DNA of 28,688 nucleotides from an uncultured Enorma sp. (GCA_905210055.1 CAJLVH010000007.1:1-28688), one strand, 5' to 3'; positions 15,035-23,559 are shown, numbered from the stretch's first letter. Numbers and translations are program-made. The notes: generated by a model not told the origin, from the letters alone.

Positions 15035-16750
15035 CTACTCTTCCTGTGTTCTGAGGTACTTGCGCATGAGGCAGCCGCCCTCGAGGTACTTGTCCGTCAC
15101 GCACTGCCTGCAGTGGACGCACTTTGCCGGATCGATGCGATAGCCGTCTGAGCTGATCGAGATCGCGCCGAACCGACAGAGGGCCTCGCACTTTAGGCAC
15201 TGGCGGCACGCGTTGAACTTGACGACCTGATACTTGGCCATGCGGAGCAGGGACTCCCCGTCATCCTCCTTGAGAATGCGTATTTTCGCCGCATACTCGT
15301 AACCTGGCTGGCTGAAGGGCATGAGCGCGATGAGGGGCTCGCGCGTCTTGTGGTCGACGATGACCTTCTCGTCGAGCAGCGCTCTTCCGAGTCCCGGTGC
15401 GTAGTCGCCGATTGGTGTCATGAGCCCGACGAGCTCGTCGGAGTACGGCCGCTCGAGCGCGAAGATCATCGCGTTGTCTTCGGTTGCGCAATGGCTGGCC
15501 TCCACGAGCACAGACCGTGCTGCGGCGACGCCGTTGCCGCCCTGGCGAGCCTTCCACTTTCCGGTGCCTACATATACCTCGGGGTCGGGCTTGCCAATTC
15601 TTTTGGCGAAGCCGATAAGGAAGTCGCGCCATTTCTTCGAAGCCTCAGGCATGTAAACCTGCGAAAGGAACTGGGCCCTTGGGTTGTTGTTGGGGCAGCA
15701 CCAGCAGCCGACGCGTTCGTATCCAAGCCTGTAAGCGTCGTTGAAGTCGATTCCCTCGGAGAGGATGTAGAGCCAGACATCGATGTCGTTCCAGTAGAAG
15801 ATCGGAGCGGCAACCTTCTGCCTCTGGATCTTCACCGACTCTGCGCTGTCCTCGACTCTGTTGTACTTGCTGCGGGCGACGGACTCTCCTTTCCGGATTC
15901 CATAGAAGGTGAGTATCGGCTGGTCGCCAAACAGCCCCTTGAATGCCCTCGATATCGGGCCGGTCTTGAACATAGAGCAGCACCACCGCATCATTCGTGC
16001 GGGTGGCCCTATCTCCTCGGCAACGTCGTAGAAAACCTGCTCGCTATTCCTAGCCGTCTTGAAAATCGCGAGCGGGTGGCTCTCTCGGAAGCGCCTTGCA
16101 TACTCGATGGTGCTCGGAAACTCAAGCGTCGTGTCACCGAAAATGTGAACGAGGTAAGGGTTGCTCAGAGCCCTCACCGCAAGATCGGCGGTAACGGTCG
16201 AGTCTTTGCCTCCCGAAAAGGAGACGACTAGGTTTTCTTCTGGATAGCCTTGTGCTGCATCAACGATGAAATCGCAAGCTTCGTGAACAAGGGAGTCCAG
16301 ATGAGCACGGTTAGCCCGTACAAACCGCTCGATATACGAATCAAACGACAAGTAGTCGTTCTGATCAGAAACCGAGTCAAGCTCTGCGCGAACGGCATCG
16401 GGATCAGAGGCGAGTATTTCAGCGACGGTTATGCTAGTCGGAGAGCCGTCTACGTAATACTTGCTGCCGGAAGCCCATACAGAGGCGTTCTTGTGAAGGA
16501 ACGGCTCGCCAGTCATCACCTCAAAAAGAAGCCTTTCCTCAGGAAAGACAGGACGTAAGTCCGTGCACAGATAGCGAGTAGCGCCTCCGCAGAGGGGGCA
16601 AACTGAATGAGGGCCGCTAGGGATTTGAACAATCGGGACGTTGCACTCATTGCACCAATAAACAACGTGAGGGGCTTCCTCGACAGTCTTTTCGCCGCAT
16701 TCGGGACAGACGTCGCTGTCGGTAAAGCGATTGCACTTTGTGCAATACAT
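15035..16750 (-). CDS. sspD: SspD-like ATP pyrophosphatase/sulfurtransferase with zinc ribbons and ferredoxin domain
   Basis: A 571-residue PAPS-reductase-family protein. Order: two CxxC...CxxC zinc ribbons (Cys 3/6/15/18 and 33/36/51/54), a PUA-like stretch about residues 80-115, the nucleotide-binding domain with SFSGGKDSTV at 177-186, iron-sulfur candidates RWCCSM (257-258) and GCWCCPN (349-352), and a C-terminal ferredoxin-type region, CRQCLKCEALC (515-525) and CVHCRQC (544-550) plus Cys 560. It would adenylate the DNA phosphate and insert sulfur from the cysteine desulfurase. DndC/SspD proteins share the SGGKDS core and the cluster cysteines; zinc ribbons plus a ferredoxin tail recall archaeal PAPS-reductase relatives. 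ATG 16750 has GAGGAGG 5-6 bases upstream. First gene of the operon. Confidence 0.88.
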   Translation of the reverse strand: MYCTKCNRFTDSDVCPECGEKTVEEAPHVVYWCNECNVPIVQIPSGPHSVCPLCGGATRYLCTDLRPVFPEERLLFEVMTGEPFLHKNASVWASGSKYYVDGSPTSITVAEILASDPDAVRAELDSVSDQNDYLSFDSYIERFVRANRAHLDSLVHEACDFIVDAAQGYPEENLVVSFSGGKDSTVTADLAVRALSNPYLVHIFGDTTLEFPSTIEYARRFRESHPLAIFKTARNSEQVFYDVAEEIGPPARMMRWCCSMFKTGPISRAFKGLFGDQPILTFYGIRKGESVARSKYNRVEDSAESVKIQRQKVAAPIFYWNDIDVWLYILSEGIDFNDAYRLGYERVGCWCCPNNNPRAQFLSQVYMPEASKKWRDFLIGFAKRIGKPDPEVYVGTGKWKARQGGNGVAAARSVLVEASHCATEDNAMIFALERPYSDELVGLMTPIGDYAPGLGRALLDEKVIVDHKTREPLIALMPFSQPGYEYAAKIRILKEDDGESLLRMAKYQVVKFNACRQCLKCEALCRFGAISISSDGYRIDPAKCVHCRQCVTDKYLEGGCLMRKYLRTQEE

Positions 16751-16774
16751 AGCCCCTCCTCTCGAATCTCAAAA

Positions 16775-16796
16775 CCTTGGATGTCAACATCCAAGG
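16775..16796. promoter_or_regulatory. Inverted repeat in the SspD leader (operator or RNA hairpin)
   Basis: CCTTGGATG-TCAA-CATCCAAGG is a perfect 9-bp inverted repeat 25 bases upstream of the SspD start. On the minus strand a TAGAAT candidate -10 at 16806-16801 would place the transcript start inside or just before it. It may be a repressor site, or an mRNA hairpin near the ribosome site. No T run follows, so it is not a terminator. Confidence 0.5.
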
Positions 16797-17099
16797 CTTC
16801 ATTCTATCAGAGCAAGAAGAGCGGTATGCGAGAGACAGACAAAGCGACACTTAGCTTTGCAAACATCGCGCAGAAGCAGATCGGCAAAACGCATTTCGCT
16901 AGATTTATAGATTACTTCTTCATTCGCCTCGATGCATCAAGCAATTCTATCCTAAAAGAATCTTTTGAGTATCGTTACATGGGTATTTTTATAGTAATTT
17001 GCTAAGTTTTATAGTGGTCAATAATTATAATATTTACCAATAATTGAAAATAATATCATTAATTGAGCAGTTTCAACTTCAGTTGCTGAGGAGATGGAC
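16797..17099. other. AT-rich divergent regulatory region
   Basis: Between the phosphorothioation operon (-) and the XRE gene (+). It is far richer in A+T than its neighbours. It holds a TATAAT box at 17026-17031 for the plus-strand gene, and CAATAATT at 17019-17026 and 17038-17045, with a related ATTAATTG at 17058-17065, spaced about two helix turns. These could be operator half-sites. A 60-codon plus-strand frame (16826-17005) is open but has no good ribosome site and I do not call it. Confidence 0.4.
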
Positions 17100-17786
17100 A
17101 TGGCTAGCAACCTTCTGAAGCTCCGTAGGTCGGCGGGATACAAGAATGCCGGTGAGTTCGCGGAGGAGCACAAGATCCCTGCCTCCACCTACGCGCGCTA
17201 CGAATCCAACCCCGACAAGATCCCCATGGATCGAGCATGGCAGCTCGCGGACATCTTCGGCACCAGTATCGACGCCATCGTCGACCGCGAGGCACCCGAC
17301 CCCGCGTGCATGCGTGGCGAGGTGCAACTCGAGTACGACGGCCTCACACCCGAAGCGCGGACGCTGGCCGACGAGCTCCGCGAGTTCGTGCTCATGAAGG
17401 ATGCCACGATTCGCGAGCGCCGCCGCCGCGAGGAGGAGCGCCCCTACGAAGCCCTCTGCTACCAGTACGAGCGCCAGATGCTCGCGGAGATGGGCGCGAG
17501 CGCCGCCTTCGGCGAGCTCGTCGCGTTCGAAAGCGCCGAGGCCGCCCGCGCTACCTTCGAGTCCTTCCTCCGGGAGCAGGCTGCGAAGAAGCGCGGCGAG
17601 CACCCGCTCAAGGCGCAGGAGGTCATCGACAACAGAACTATCGAGAAGATCATGGCGACCTACGACCGCACGCATGGCGAGTTCGAGCTCGACAGCATGC
17701 ACGTGATGTGGGGTTCCGTCGACCACGGCATCATGGTTGAATACGACTCCGAGGCGAGTTGGAGGGACGGTGATGCGGAAGCATAA
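17100..17786 (+). CDS. XRE-family transcriptional regulator
   Basis: A 228-residue protein with an N-terminal HTH (LLKLRRSAGYKNAGEFAEEH, then ASTYARYESNP and RAWQLADIFGTSIDAIVDR; about residues 4-65) and a charged, mostly helical C-terminal part with no named domain. Two in-frame ATGs exist; 17100 is chosen because GAGGAG at 17088-17093 has a 6-base spacing to it and none to ATG 17094. It is divergent from the phosphorothioation operon and shares the AT-rich region, so it is the leading candidate for that operon's regulator, possibly through the repeats at 17019-17065. High-GC codon use matches the flanks. It is followed after 92 bases by a related regulator gene. Confidence 0.85.
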   Translation: MASNLLKLRRSAGYKNAGEFAEEHKIPASTYARYESNPDKIPMDRAWQLADIFGTSIDAIVDREAPDPACMRGEVQLEYDGLTPEARTLADELREFVLMKDATIRERRRREEERPYEALCYQYERQMLAEMGASAAFGELVAFESAEAARATFESFLREQAAKKRGEHPLKAQEVIDNRTIEKIMATYDRTHGEFELDSMHVMWGSVDHGIMVEYDSEASWRDGDAEA

Positions 17787-17878
17787 AGGCATAAAAACAG
17801 GTGGGTCCGCAGGAGCTGGCACTCCCACGGGCCCGGCGTCCGGTCAAGAGGTAAATCCAGAAAGGACGGTGACAGTAT

Positions 17879-18265
17879 ATGTCATCACTCGCGCCCACCC
17901 AAACCACCTACAAGGCCATAAGCGGCAGAAGAACACTCCAGCGCCTGCGCCGCGAGGCTGGATACCGCTCCGCGAAGGAGTTTGCCGAGGCTCTCGGCAT
18001 TCCCAGCTCCACCTACGCGCGCTACGAGCGCGCCGGCGACGGCGCCGACTGCGGCATCCCTCTGCCCGCCGCCTGGCAAATAGCCGACAAGCTGGGCTGC
18101 TCCATCGACCTTGTCGTCGGTCACGAGGACATCGACGCATCAAAATTCACAACTATGCAAGAACGTATCGACTCCCTATCGCGCTCCAGTTCCGAGATGC
18201 TTGATGACTATCTTCGCTTTCTTGAATTCCGAGACAAAGTCACTGGCACTCAAGCTTTGAAATAG
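17879..18265 (+). CDS. Second XRE-family regulator, related to the upstream one
   Basis: A 128-residue protein. The HTH (LRREAGYRSAKEFAEALGIP, SSTYARYERA, AAWQIADKLGCSIDLVVG; about residues 20-80) is clearly similar to the HTH of the gene just upstream, with an extra DGADCGIPL loop. A short helical tail follows. AAAGGA lies 11-12 bases before the ATG, rather far for a strong site. The two genes look like diverged tandem copies, and both may be transcribed from 17026-17031. The target could be the upstream operon, its own promoter, or the interrupted gene downstream (18452). Its role is not known. Confidence 0.8.
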   Translation: MSSLAPTQTTYKAISGRRTLQRLRREAGYRSAKEFAEALGIPSSTYARYERAGDGADCGIPLPAAWQIADKLGCSIDLVVGHEDIDASKFTTMQERIDSLSRSSSEMLDDYLRFLEFRDKVTGTQALK

Positions 18266-18451
18266 AATAATGCGGCTACCATTTGATGATAGGAGGCCTC
18301 ATAGTCTTAGGCTTTTTGAAGAGCATTGCTTGATGTGCAACGCAGCCACAACAAAATGCACCGGTGGTGTAATTCAGTTGTTAATACAAAGCGTCTAGCT
18401 TTTTATCTTCCAAAGCCTTATTGAAATCAAAAAAGCGACCAAGGAGCATAT

Positions 18452-20095
18452 GTGGAAAATATACTAGAAGATTACGACGACATAATTCAAAAGCTTAATC
18501 TTCAAGCATCGTTTTTCAAACATGCTGATGTCATCAAGCTTGTTGAGAACCCTTTTGGAAATGTCTGGACAACCGTCTAACAAATAGGCGAAAGCATTTT
18601 CAACGAACCGGCGATCTTTTCATGTCTAGCAAATATCGACCTTAGAGATGAACTCCTAGACGAAACGTGGTGGCTCCGTCATCCCCAGGATTTCTGCCCT
18701 GGATTCTGTGAAACCGCAAATAATACTTACTATGAAAACGGCAGAAGTGACGGCTATGACTTCATTGTTAAGGAAATCTATTTTCATAGTCTAGCTATCA
18801 AGCAACTTCATATTAACCAAGAGTTCGTTCTCTTATTTGATTTGTTTCGCGGGAAAGACGGCTGTTACTACGCCATTGATGAATGTGGCCAACAGAGTAA
18901 AGTCGTTGAAATCAGCGAGAATGAAGTCAGGATCAAAACAAGCTATCTTATGCGTTATATTGCCGCAAAACAGATGCTATACTTGCAATTCGTAGATTCA
19001 AGACGTTCTTCAAAACCCGACTACCCAATCGATGCGGTACCTATCGGAAGCGATAATACCAGAAGCGATTGCTACCACTACGAGGTAACCTATCAGAGCA
19101 CAGAGAAGCGCGATTACCTGTTCTCGATGCTGTTTGCTCGTAGCATTGTATATCCCAATGACGTTGATACCTGCAACGTCTGGCCTTATTCCAAAAAGGC
19201 TGATGAGCAATTTCCGGAGTTTATAGTCGAAGAGCTTCCCAACGGAAGCTATAGGCGTTATTCTTGCGACCCCAGTAAACTCAGTAACTATTTCGGAGCA
19301 AACCCTGGTGCCCCACATTACTTAACTCAAGTATTCTTTAAGCCAGACGTACTCAATCGGTATCGTGCTAGTCCACTTTTTGAGGTGACTGAACGCTATC
19401 TTTCATGCGGGTCTCAATGGGGCATAGAAATTGATAATGTTATCCCCGAACGAGTCATGGTTTATCTCGGCGATTTGGGTAGAGACCTGCCTCAAAGCGA
19501 AAGAATGCACTTTCTTGCCCATGAAATATCTCCAAGCGGTCAACGTATATCTGAAACTGCGCTTGCCCAGGATTTCCACTGCTCGTTCAACGCGCCTATG
19601 GGTCCAATCGCCGCGCTCATAGATGCTCGCAACAAACTGAATGACGTTTGGACGGCTAAATATGGCAAGCAGCTGTATCGACCGCCTCACTCGGACGAAA
19701 ACGACATGGAGAAACTAATCAGGATACCTTCGGGAAACAGCAGGCAGGAATTCGACACCGTCATCCTCAACCTGACCAAATATTGTATCGACTACATAAA
19801 CGATTCCGCCCTAACAACCACAGACATGGCGGGAGGGATAAACAAACTTGAAGCTACGCTTTGCAAGTTGGGTATAGATGTTAAGCTCACTCCCCTTCGA
19901 GATCTGCAGGATGTGCGCTCGGCATGTATGGCCCACGCTAAAGGAAAGAAATACGAGAAGCTCAAACGCACTCTCCTGAGCGGCAATGATTCGCGTGATA
20001 TCGCAGAGCTAATCAAACGCCTGACCGACATGATGAACGACTTAACCTCGGCAATATCCATCACGTCAGCAGAATCCGATCCTGCTCAACACTAG
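18452..20095 (+). pseudogene. Defence-island type protein of unknown function, interrupted by one in-frame TAA
   Basis: A GTG at 18452 with AAGGAG 5 bases upstream begins a frame that ends at TAA 18578-18580, but the same frame continues open to 20095 and is fully protein-like on both sides (before: FKHADVIKLVENPFGNVW; after: IGESIFNEPAIFSCLANIDL). The whole is about 547 codons. The second part contains LSCGSQWGIEIDN, RVMVYLGDLGRDLP, HFLAHEISPSGQ and ISETALAQDFHC, a pattern seen in uncharacterised proteins of defence islands, but I cannot name a family. So the gene has one nonsense codon, or a sequencing error. An internal restart is possible but no strong site was seen. Its codon use is lower in GC than the surrounding genes, suggesting transfer. 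Confidence 0.75.
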
Positions 20096-20123
20096 ACTCA
20101 TACAATCGAAATGCTCACGACCA

Positions 20124-20148
20124 GACCTAGGCTTTACAAGCCTAGGTC
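20124..20148. terminator. Perfect 11-bp hairpin after the interrupted gene
   Basis: GACCTAGGCTT pairs perfectly with AAGCCTAGGTC across a 3-base loop, 29 bases after the stop at 20095. No clear T run follows on the plus strand, so it may be a weak terminator or an mRNA-stabilising hairpin. The remaining bases up to 20501 hold only the fragment called at 20366. Confidence 0.5.
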
Positions 20149-20365
20149 ATGGAACTTTGCTAGTTATTAATTTGCTCGCAACATGTTGCGTCGGTAGAAC
20201 GATTGCAATATAGCTCTACGTTCGCAAAACATTCGTCTAGCCTAGCAACCGCCTTCCAGATATTGTTTATATGGCAGCATAAACGGAAGGGGCTCGGTTG
20301 CCTTATCAAAGCCTATGCGACCAACGCCCTTTCCAAGCTCTTTGATCCGGCCGGCTACGACAGCC

Positions 20366-20501
20366 TCAGATCTGCAGCGTGCGCGCCGCGGCCTCGCCCA
20401 AGGCTCCAGCTCCATCGGCAATCGAGGCGCCAAACTGCTGCGCACCGTTCGTGGCACCCGAGGCGACATTGTCGGCAAACTTTCCGGCAACGTCGCTCTC
20501 T
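20366..20501 (-). pseudogene. C-terminal fragment of an unidentified GC-rich gene
   Basis: About 45 residues on the minus strand, Ala/Gly-rich (SDVAGKFADNVASGATNGAQ, then FGASIADGAGALGEAAARTL), ending at a stop at 20366. It looks like the tail of a real protein, with GC-rich codons unlike the adjacent AT-rich genes, but has no start and runs into the end of the ApeA-like gene. Probably a remnant left by insertion of the island. Between 20149 and 20365 I see no gene. Confidence 0.4.
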
Positions 20502-22076
20502 CTAAACCGCGATATGCAGACCAAACTGACTATTAATTGCCCTTTGAATTCCTTTATCAGAAATACCGCAATTTCGTAACTGCATAGCAAGAATCAAATA
20601 ACCAAGATAAACCAAATCGAGTATTGCCACACCCTCAAAATCTTTGTCTATATTCCCATGGGCGAAATTATTTCTCTGATTGGCAAGACGCTCGCCGATT
20701 TTAGAGCATTTAAACTCTTCTTCATTCAGATCATAGAGCCTTTTTCCAAACACATCTATCACTGAACTAAACTGCTTTGCCGCGTAAACTACTTTTGATT
20801 GGAGATTAGTGAAGCCGATGCTGAGTTTTGCCCTCTTCAGCGCTTGCTTTATTTCTCCCGTACTTGATTCGATTTCTTTTTCTATTATTTCTAAAGCTCG
20901 TTTCTCTCCCTTCAAGCGGGCAGCCCGCTTTGGTACTCCATCTGGATAAAGACGTTGAAACTCCCATTCAAATGCTGCTGTAACTAAAACAAACCTAGCA
21001 GCATCTATAACATGCTTGTCTTTATTTGTACGAGGAAGGTGTCTGAGATAGATGTTGTTGTCAGCAATGTCCCGGAATAGCTTTTCTTCGTTCCCCTCAA
21101 GTTTATCCAAAGTCAGATAACGTCCCTTGGATAGATGCTTTGCATCAAACTCCGACGGCTGCTCTGCAAGCTCCATTTCAGCATAATTCCGATACTTTCC
21201 GTTTTCCATCTGGCAGCCAAGACGGCCGCTCAAAGGCCCAACTTCGCTCTGGCCCGTCATAAAACCTAAGAATCGTTCCGCTTGATACCAAAGCTTAAGA
21301 AAAAACGAATAGTCGTTTGTCTCTTCGAATTCAAACGAGAGGATTGCGGAAAGCGTAATGGGTGGATTCTCAATACCGTGGCTTACCGTCCAACCAACAG
21401 AAAAGTATGCGCAGACTTCTTTCCCCTCAACTTGAACATTAAAACGCTCAGATGTTGTCGAATCAAAGCCGGACGTAGTGATTGAAATAGCTCCGTTAAC
21501 TTGCATCTCATCCCAGTCATATTCACTTCTCCACGCGCGATTGACGGGAAAGACATAATCAATGCAGGGGCCGGATAATGACAAACGAGTCGTCGTCTCA
21601 GATATTTTGATCTTTTTTATAATGGATAAAACTGTGACAACAAGATTGCAATTAACGCTTCTAACCGAAGACCCAATCTGAGTTAAGAATACGATACCTC
21701 CATGGAGCTCATGGCATCGACCTTCAAGGAATGGCTCCTCCATGAGCAATGGATCTCCGTCGACATAAACCCCGGGAGACACTGCGCTCATTAACCATCT
21801 GAGTCTGATGACTTCTTTATCCTTCTCGTCCGGATATAATCTTAGCTCGCCATGTTCATATACAAATTGGAACAAAATGTTCCGGTAATTCAGTTCTCCG
21901 GTATATGTTTCAGATTCCATGAGAAACTCCGTCAAATAGCCTTCACTTCTCAAATAGTTACATCCCCAGCAGCTCGCTAGATTCCTGCCCTGTCGCTTGA
22001 TACGTTTGTAATCCTCCTTAATCTTGACAGTGAATCTCAGATCAAGTCTTGCCTGCTCCCCATCAAACGCAGTCAT
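20502..22076 (-). CDS. ApeA-like HEPN defence protein
   Basis: A 524-residue protein. The C-terminal region has ANQRNNFAHGN (Arg 468, His 473), the R-x4-H signature of HEPN ribonucleases, set within a helical domain (about residues 340-520). The N-terminal 330 residues are beta-rich (for example LSLSGPCIDYVFPVNRAW, ITLSAILSFEFEE) and resemble the N-terminal domain of ApeA-type anti-phage proteins. Such proteins are thought to stop infection by cutting RNA. ATG 22076 has AAGGAGG 2-3 bases away, an unusually close but strong site. It may form an operon with the two genes above (gap 107 bases). The ApeA assignment is from overall shape and the HEPN motif, not from a search. Confidence 0.7.
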   Translation of the reverse strand: MTAFDGEQARLDLRFTVKIKEDYKRIKRQGRNLASCWGCNYLRSEGYLTEFLMESETYTGELNYRNILFQFVYEHGELRLYPDEKDKEVIRLRWLMSAVSPGVYVDGDPLLMEEPFLEGRCHELHGGIVFLTQIGSSVRSVNCNLVVTVLSIIKKIKISETTTRLSLSGPCIDYVFPVNRAWRSEYDWDEMQVNGAISITTSGFDSTTSERFNVQVEGKEVCAYFSVGWTVSHGIENPPITLSAILSFEFEETNDYSFFLKLWYQAERFLGFMTGQSEVGPLSGRLGCQMENGKYRNYAEMELAEQPSEFDAKHLSKGRYLTLDKLEGNEEKLFRDIADNNIYLRHLPRTNKDKHVIDAARFVLVTAAFEWEFQRLYPDGVPKRAARLKGEKRALEIIEKEIESSTGEIKQALKRAKLSIGFTNLQSKVVYAAKQFSSVIDVFGKRLYDLNEEEFKCSKIGERLANQRNNFAHGNIDKDFEGVAILDLVYLGYLILAMQLRNCGISDKGIQRAINSQFGLHIAV

Positions 22077-22183
22077 TACCTCCTTACGATGCAGTAGGAA
22101 TTGGAGAGATTCCCATCAGTCACCGCATCATCCATCGCGGCGAGCGCCGCATGGAACCATCACGTCGCCTGCGAGCCAACCTC

Positions 22184-22576
22184 CTATTTCGTCAGCTCCT
22201 CAAGCCGTTTCAGAGCCAGCTTCAACCACTCAAGCTCGCGCTCACAACCACCCAACGCCCAATGCGTGATATAGCGACACTGCGAAAAAACGGCATTGCC
22301 CAGAATCCGGATGTCGTCAACCTGTGCAAGGTTGCGACGTAACCCTTCCGCGTCGTCGATTAACATCCCGTAACGCTTTTGATATGAGTTGCCGCAGTCC
22401 ATATGGAACCCGAAGTCTCTGAAGCGTTCCGCCCAGTCCGTGCGGTCGAGCGCGGAGGCACCCCATATCTCTAACCGTTCCCCGAGTTCCCGAGTGAAAC
22501 TCGCTATTTCGTGTTTATCCATGGTGAGCTCTTTGCTTGGACTTCTCCCTGAATTTAAATCGCTATCCGTCATCAT
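22184..22576 (-). CDS. Unknown 130-residue protein coupled to the membrane HEPN-like gene
   Basis: A soluble, helical protein with no recognised domain. Its segments include ASFTRELGERLEIWGAS, FRDFGFHMDCGNSYQKRYG and SQCRYITHWALGG. ATG 22576 overlaps the stop of the upstream membrane-protein gene (ATGATGA), so translation is probably coupled, which favours this start; ATG 22522 inside is an alternative. It might be a partner, such as a neutraliser or a stabilising subunit, of the HEPN-like proteins on either side. That is a guess from position only. It is shorter than most effectors, and codon use is mixed. Confidence 0.65.
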   Translation of the reverse strand: MMTDSDLNSGRSPSKELTMDKHEIASFTRELGERLEIWGASALDRTDWAERFRDFGFHMDCGNSYQKRYGMLIDDAEGLRRNLAQVDDIRILGNAVFSQCRYITHWALGGCERELEWLKLALKRLEELTK

Positions 22577-23373
22577 TGTTTTATTCGTGCGCCGTACTGG
22601 TCTAGGTGTCTTTCAATCAACTCCATATGAGCCATATCATTTCTGTATCTCCAGAGGCGTCTCACTAGTGCAAGCAATGCCGTAGCACATTTGCCAAGAC
22701 TATCTGCATCGTCCAACACGGTTTCGCCCGACCGGACGTCCCGCGCAAGCCTGTTAGCGAGTTGCTCGATTCTCTTTGCCCGCTCGTTTGCCAACTCAAC
22801 ATCCCAGTCAACAAAACCTTCATCGCGCGCGGTCTTAATTACCAGCGCAATAAAATCTGTGATTACTTTAATATCGTCTTCAAGGCATTCCGGCGAAGGG
22901 ACTACGCCAGCAGAGTCATGAAAGAATGACTCCCACTCTTCGAGTGAATTCAAAAAGGAATAGTCCGCTATTTTCAAACCAAGGTGCTGGAGAAAGTCCT
23001 TTAACGCATACACGAACTCATAGCGCCATGAGTCGTAATACTCCCACTGTTTCCTTAGAACCGTCCTGCGATGCACCTCGGAATCCCGTATTTCTTTAAT
23101 TGCTAAAAGCAGAAAAGAGCCCAAGATGATTGAAACTAGCTCGATAATAGACGCATTCAGCTCTATAACCTTTTTGTTCAATAGAATCCAATACACGATG
23201 ATGCATATTGGAACAAACACAGCTAGCGTTGAGATCCAGCTCCCCAGAGAGTAAATTGTCCTCTTTACAGCCCTTCCGAATCTACGAAGCGGAAACCAGG
23301 CTCTTTTCAGATGAAAACCAAAAGCGTGAAATAGAGTGAGCTCGTAAGAATTACCCTTATATTTCACTTGCAT
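22573..23373 (-). CDS. Membrane protein with a possible HEPN-like RX4H motif
   Basis: A 266-residue protein. Two hydrophobic segments, about residues 42-66 (SLGSWISTLAVFVPICIIVY) and 76-95 (IIELVSIILGSFLLLAIKEI), form a membrane hairpin; the basic N-terminus should face the cytosol and the C-terminal 170 residues are helical and soluble. Near the end is WRYRNDMAHMEL (Arg 244, His 249), an R-x4-H pattern as in HEPN RNases. HEPN identity is inference from one short motif. ATG 23373 has GGAG 8 bases upstream. It is the first of a minus-strand set with the 130-residue protein and perhaps the ApeA-like gene. It could be a membrane-tethered effector of abortive infection. Confidence 0.65.
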   Translation of the reverse strand: MQVKYKGNSYELTLFHAFGFHLKRAWFPLRRFGRAVKRTIYSLGSWISTLAVFVPICIIVYWILLNKKVIELNASIIELVSIILGSFLLLAIKEIRDSEVHRRTVLRKQWEYYDSWRYEFVYALKDFLQHLGLKIADYSFLNSLEEWESFFHDSAGVVPSPECLEDDIKVITDFIALVIKTARDEGFVDWDVELANERAKRIEQLANRLARDVRSGETVLDDADSLGKCATALLALVRRLWRYRNDMAHMELIERHLDQYGARIKQ

Positions 23374-23489
23374 TTTACTATCTCCAAAGTCTACTAACTT
23401 AGTAATTTACATGTATTGTGGCCTGCAGCTTAGCGCTATTGCGTCTACGAATTAACTCACATGCTGTAACCCATCACTTTACATCATTA

Positions 23490-23542
23490 TAGACATGTAC
23501 AAGCAAAGCGCCTATACTACATGTAACTAATCAGGTTACATG
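23490..23542 (+). promoter_or_regulatory. Promoter and palindromic operator of the higBA locus
   Basis: -35 TAGACA at 23490-23495, a 17-base spacer and -10 TATACT at 23513-23518. CATGTAAC (23520-23527) and GTTACATG (23535-23542) form a perfect 8-bp inverted repeat with a 7-base centre, covering the transcription start, so the HigA-type antitoxin would block its own promoter there. Confidence 0.75.
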
Positions 23543-23559
23543 AAAGGAGTGGCGTAAAC

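Noticed and set aside
14041..15054. 337-codon plus-strand frame over the DUF4007 gene
   Set aside because: Shadow frame; the minus strand holds a recognisable DUF4007 protein with a ribosome site.
16826..17005. Small plus-strand frame in the AT-rich divergent region
   Set aside because: No good ribosome site, no family resemblance, and it lies over probable regulatory DNA.
17079..17828. 249-codon minus-strand frame over the first XRE gene
   Set aside because: The plus strand has an HTH motif, a ribosome site and a promoter; the minus frame has none.
17737..18204. 155-codon frame bridging the two XRE genes
   Set aside because: The second half is an Arg-rich shadow of the second XRE gene; the first half is low complexity without a ribosome site.
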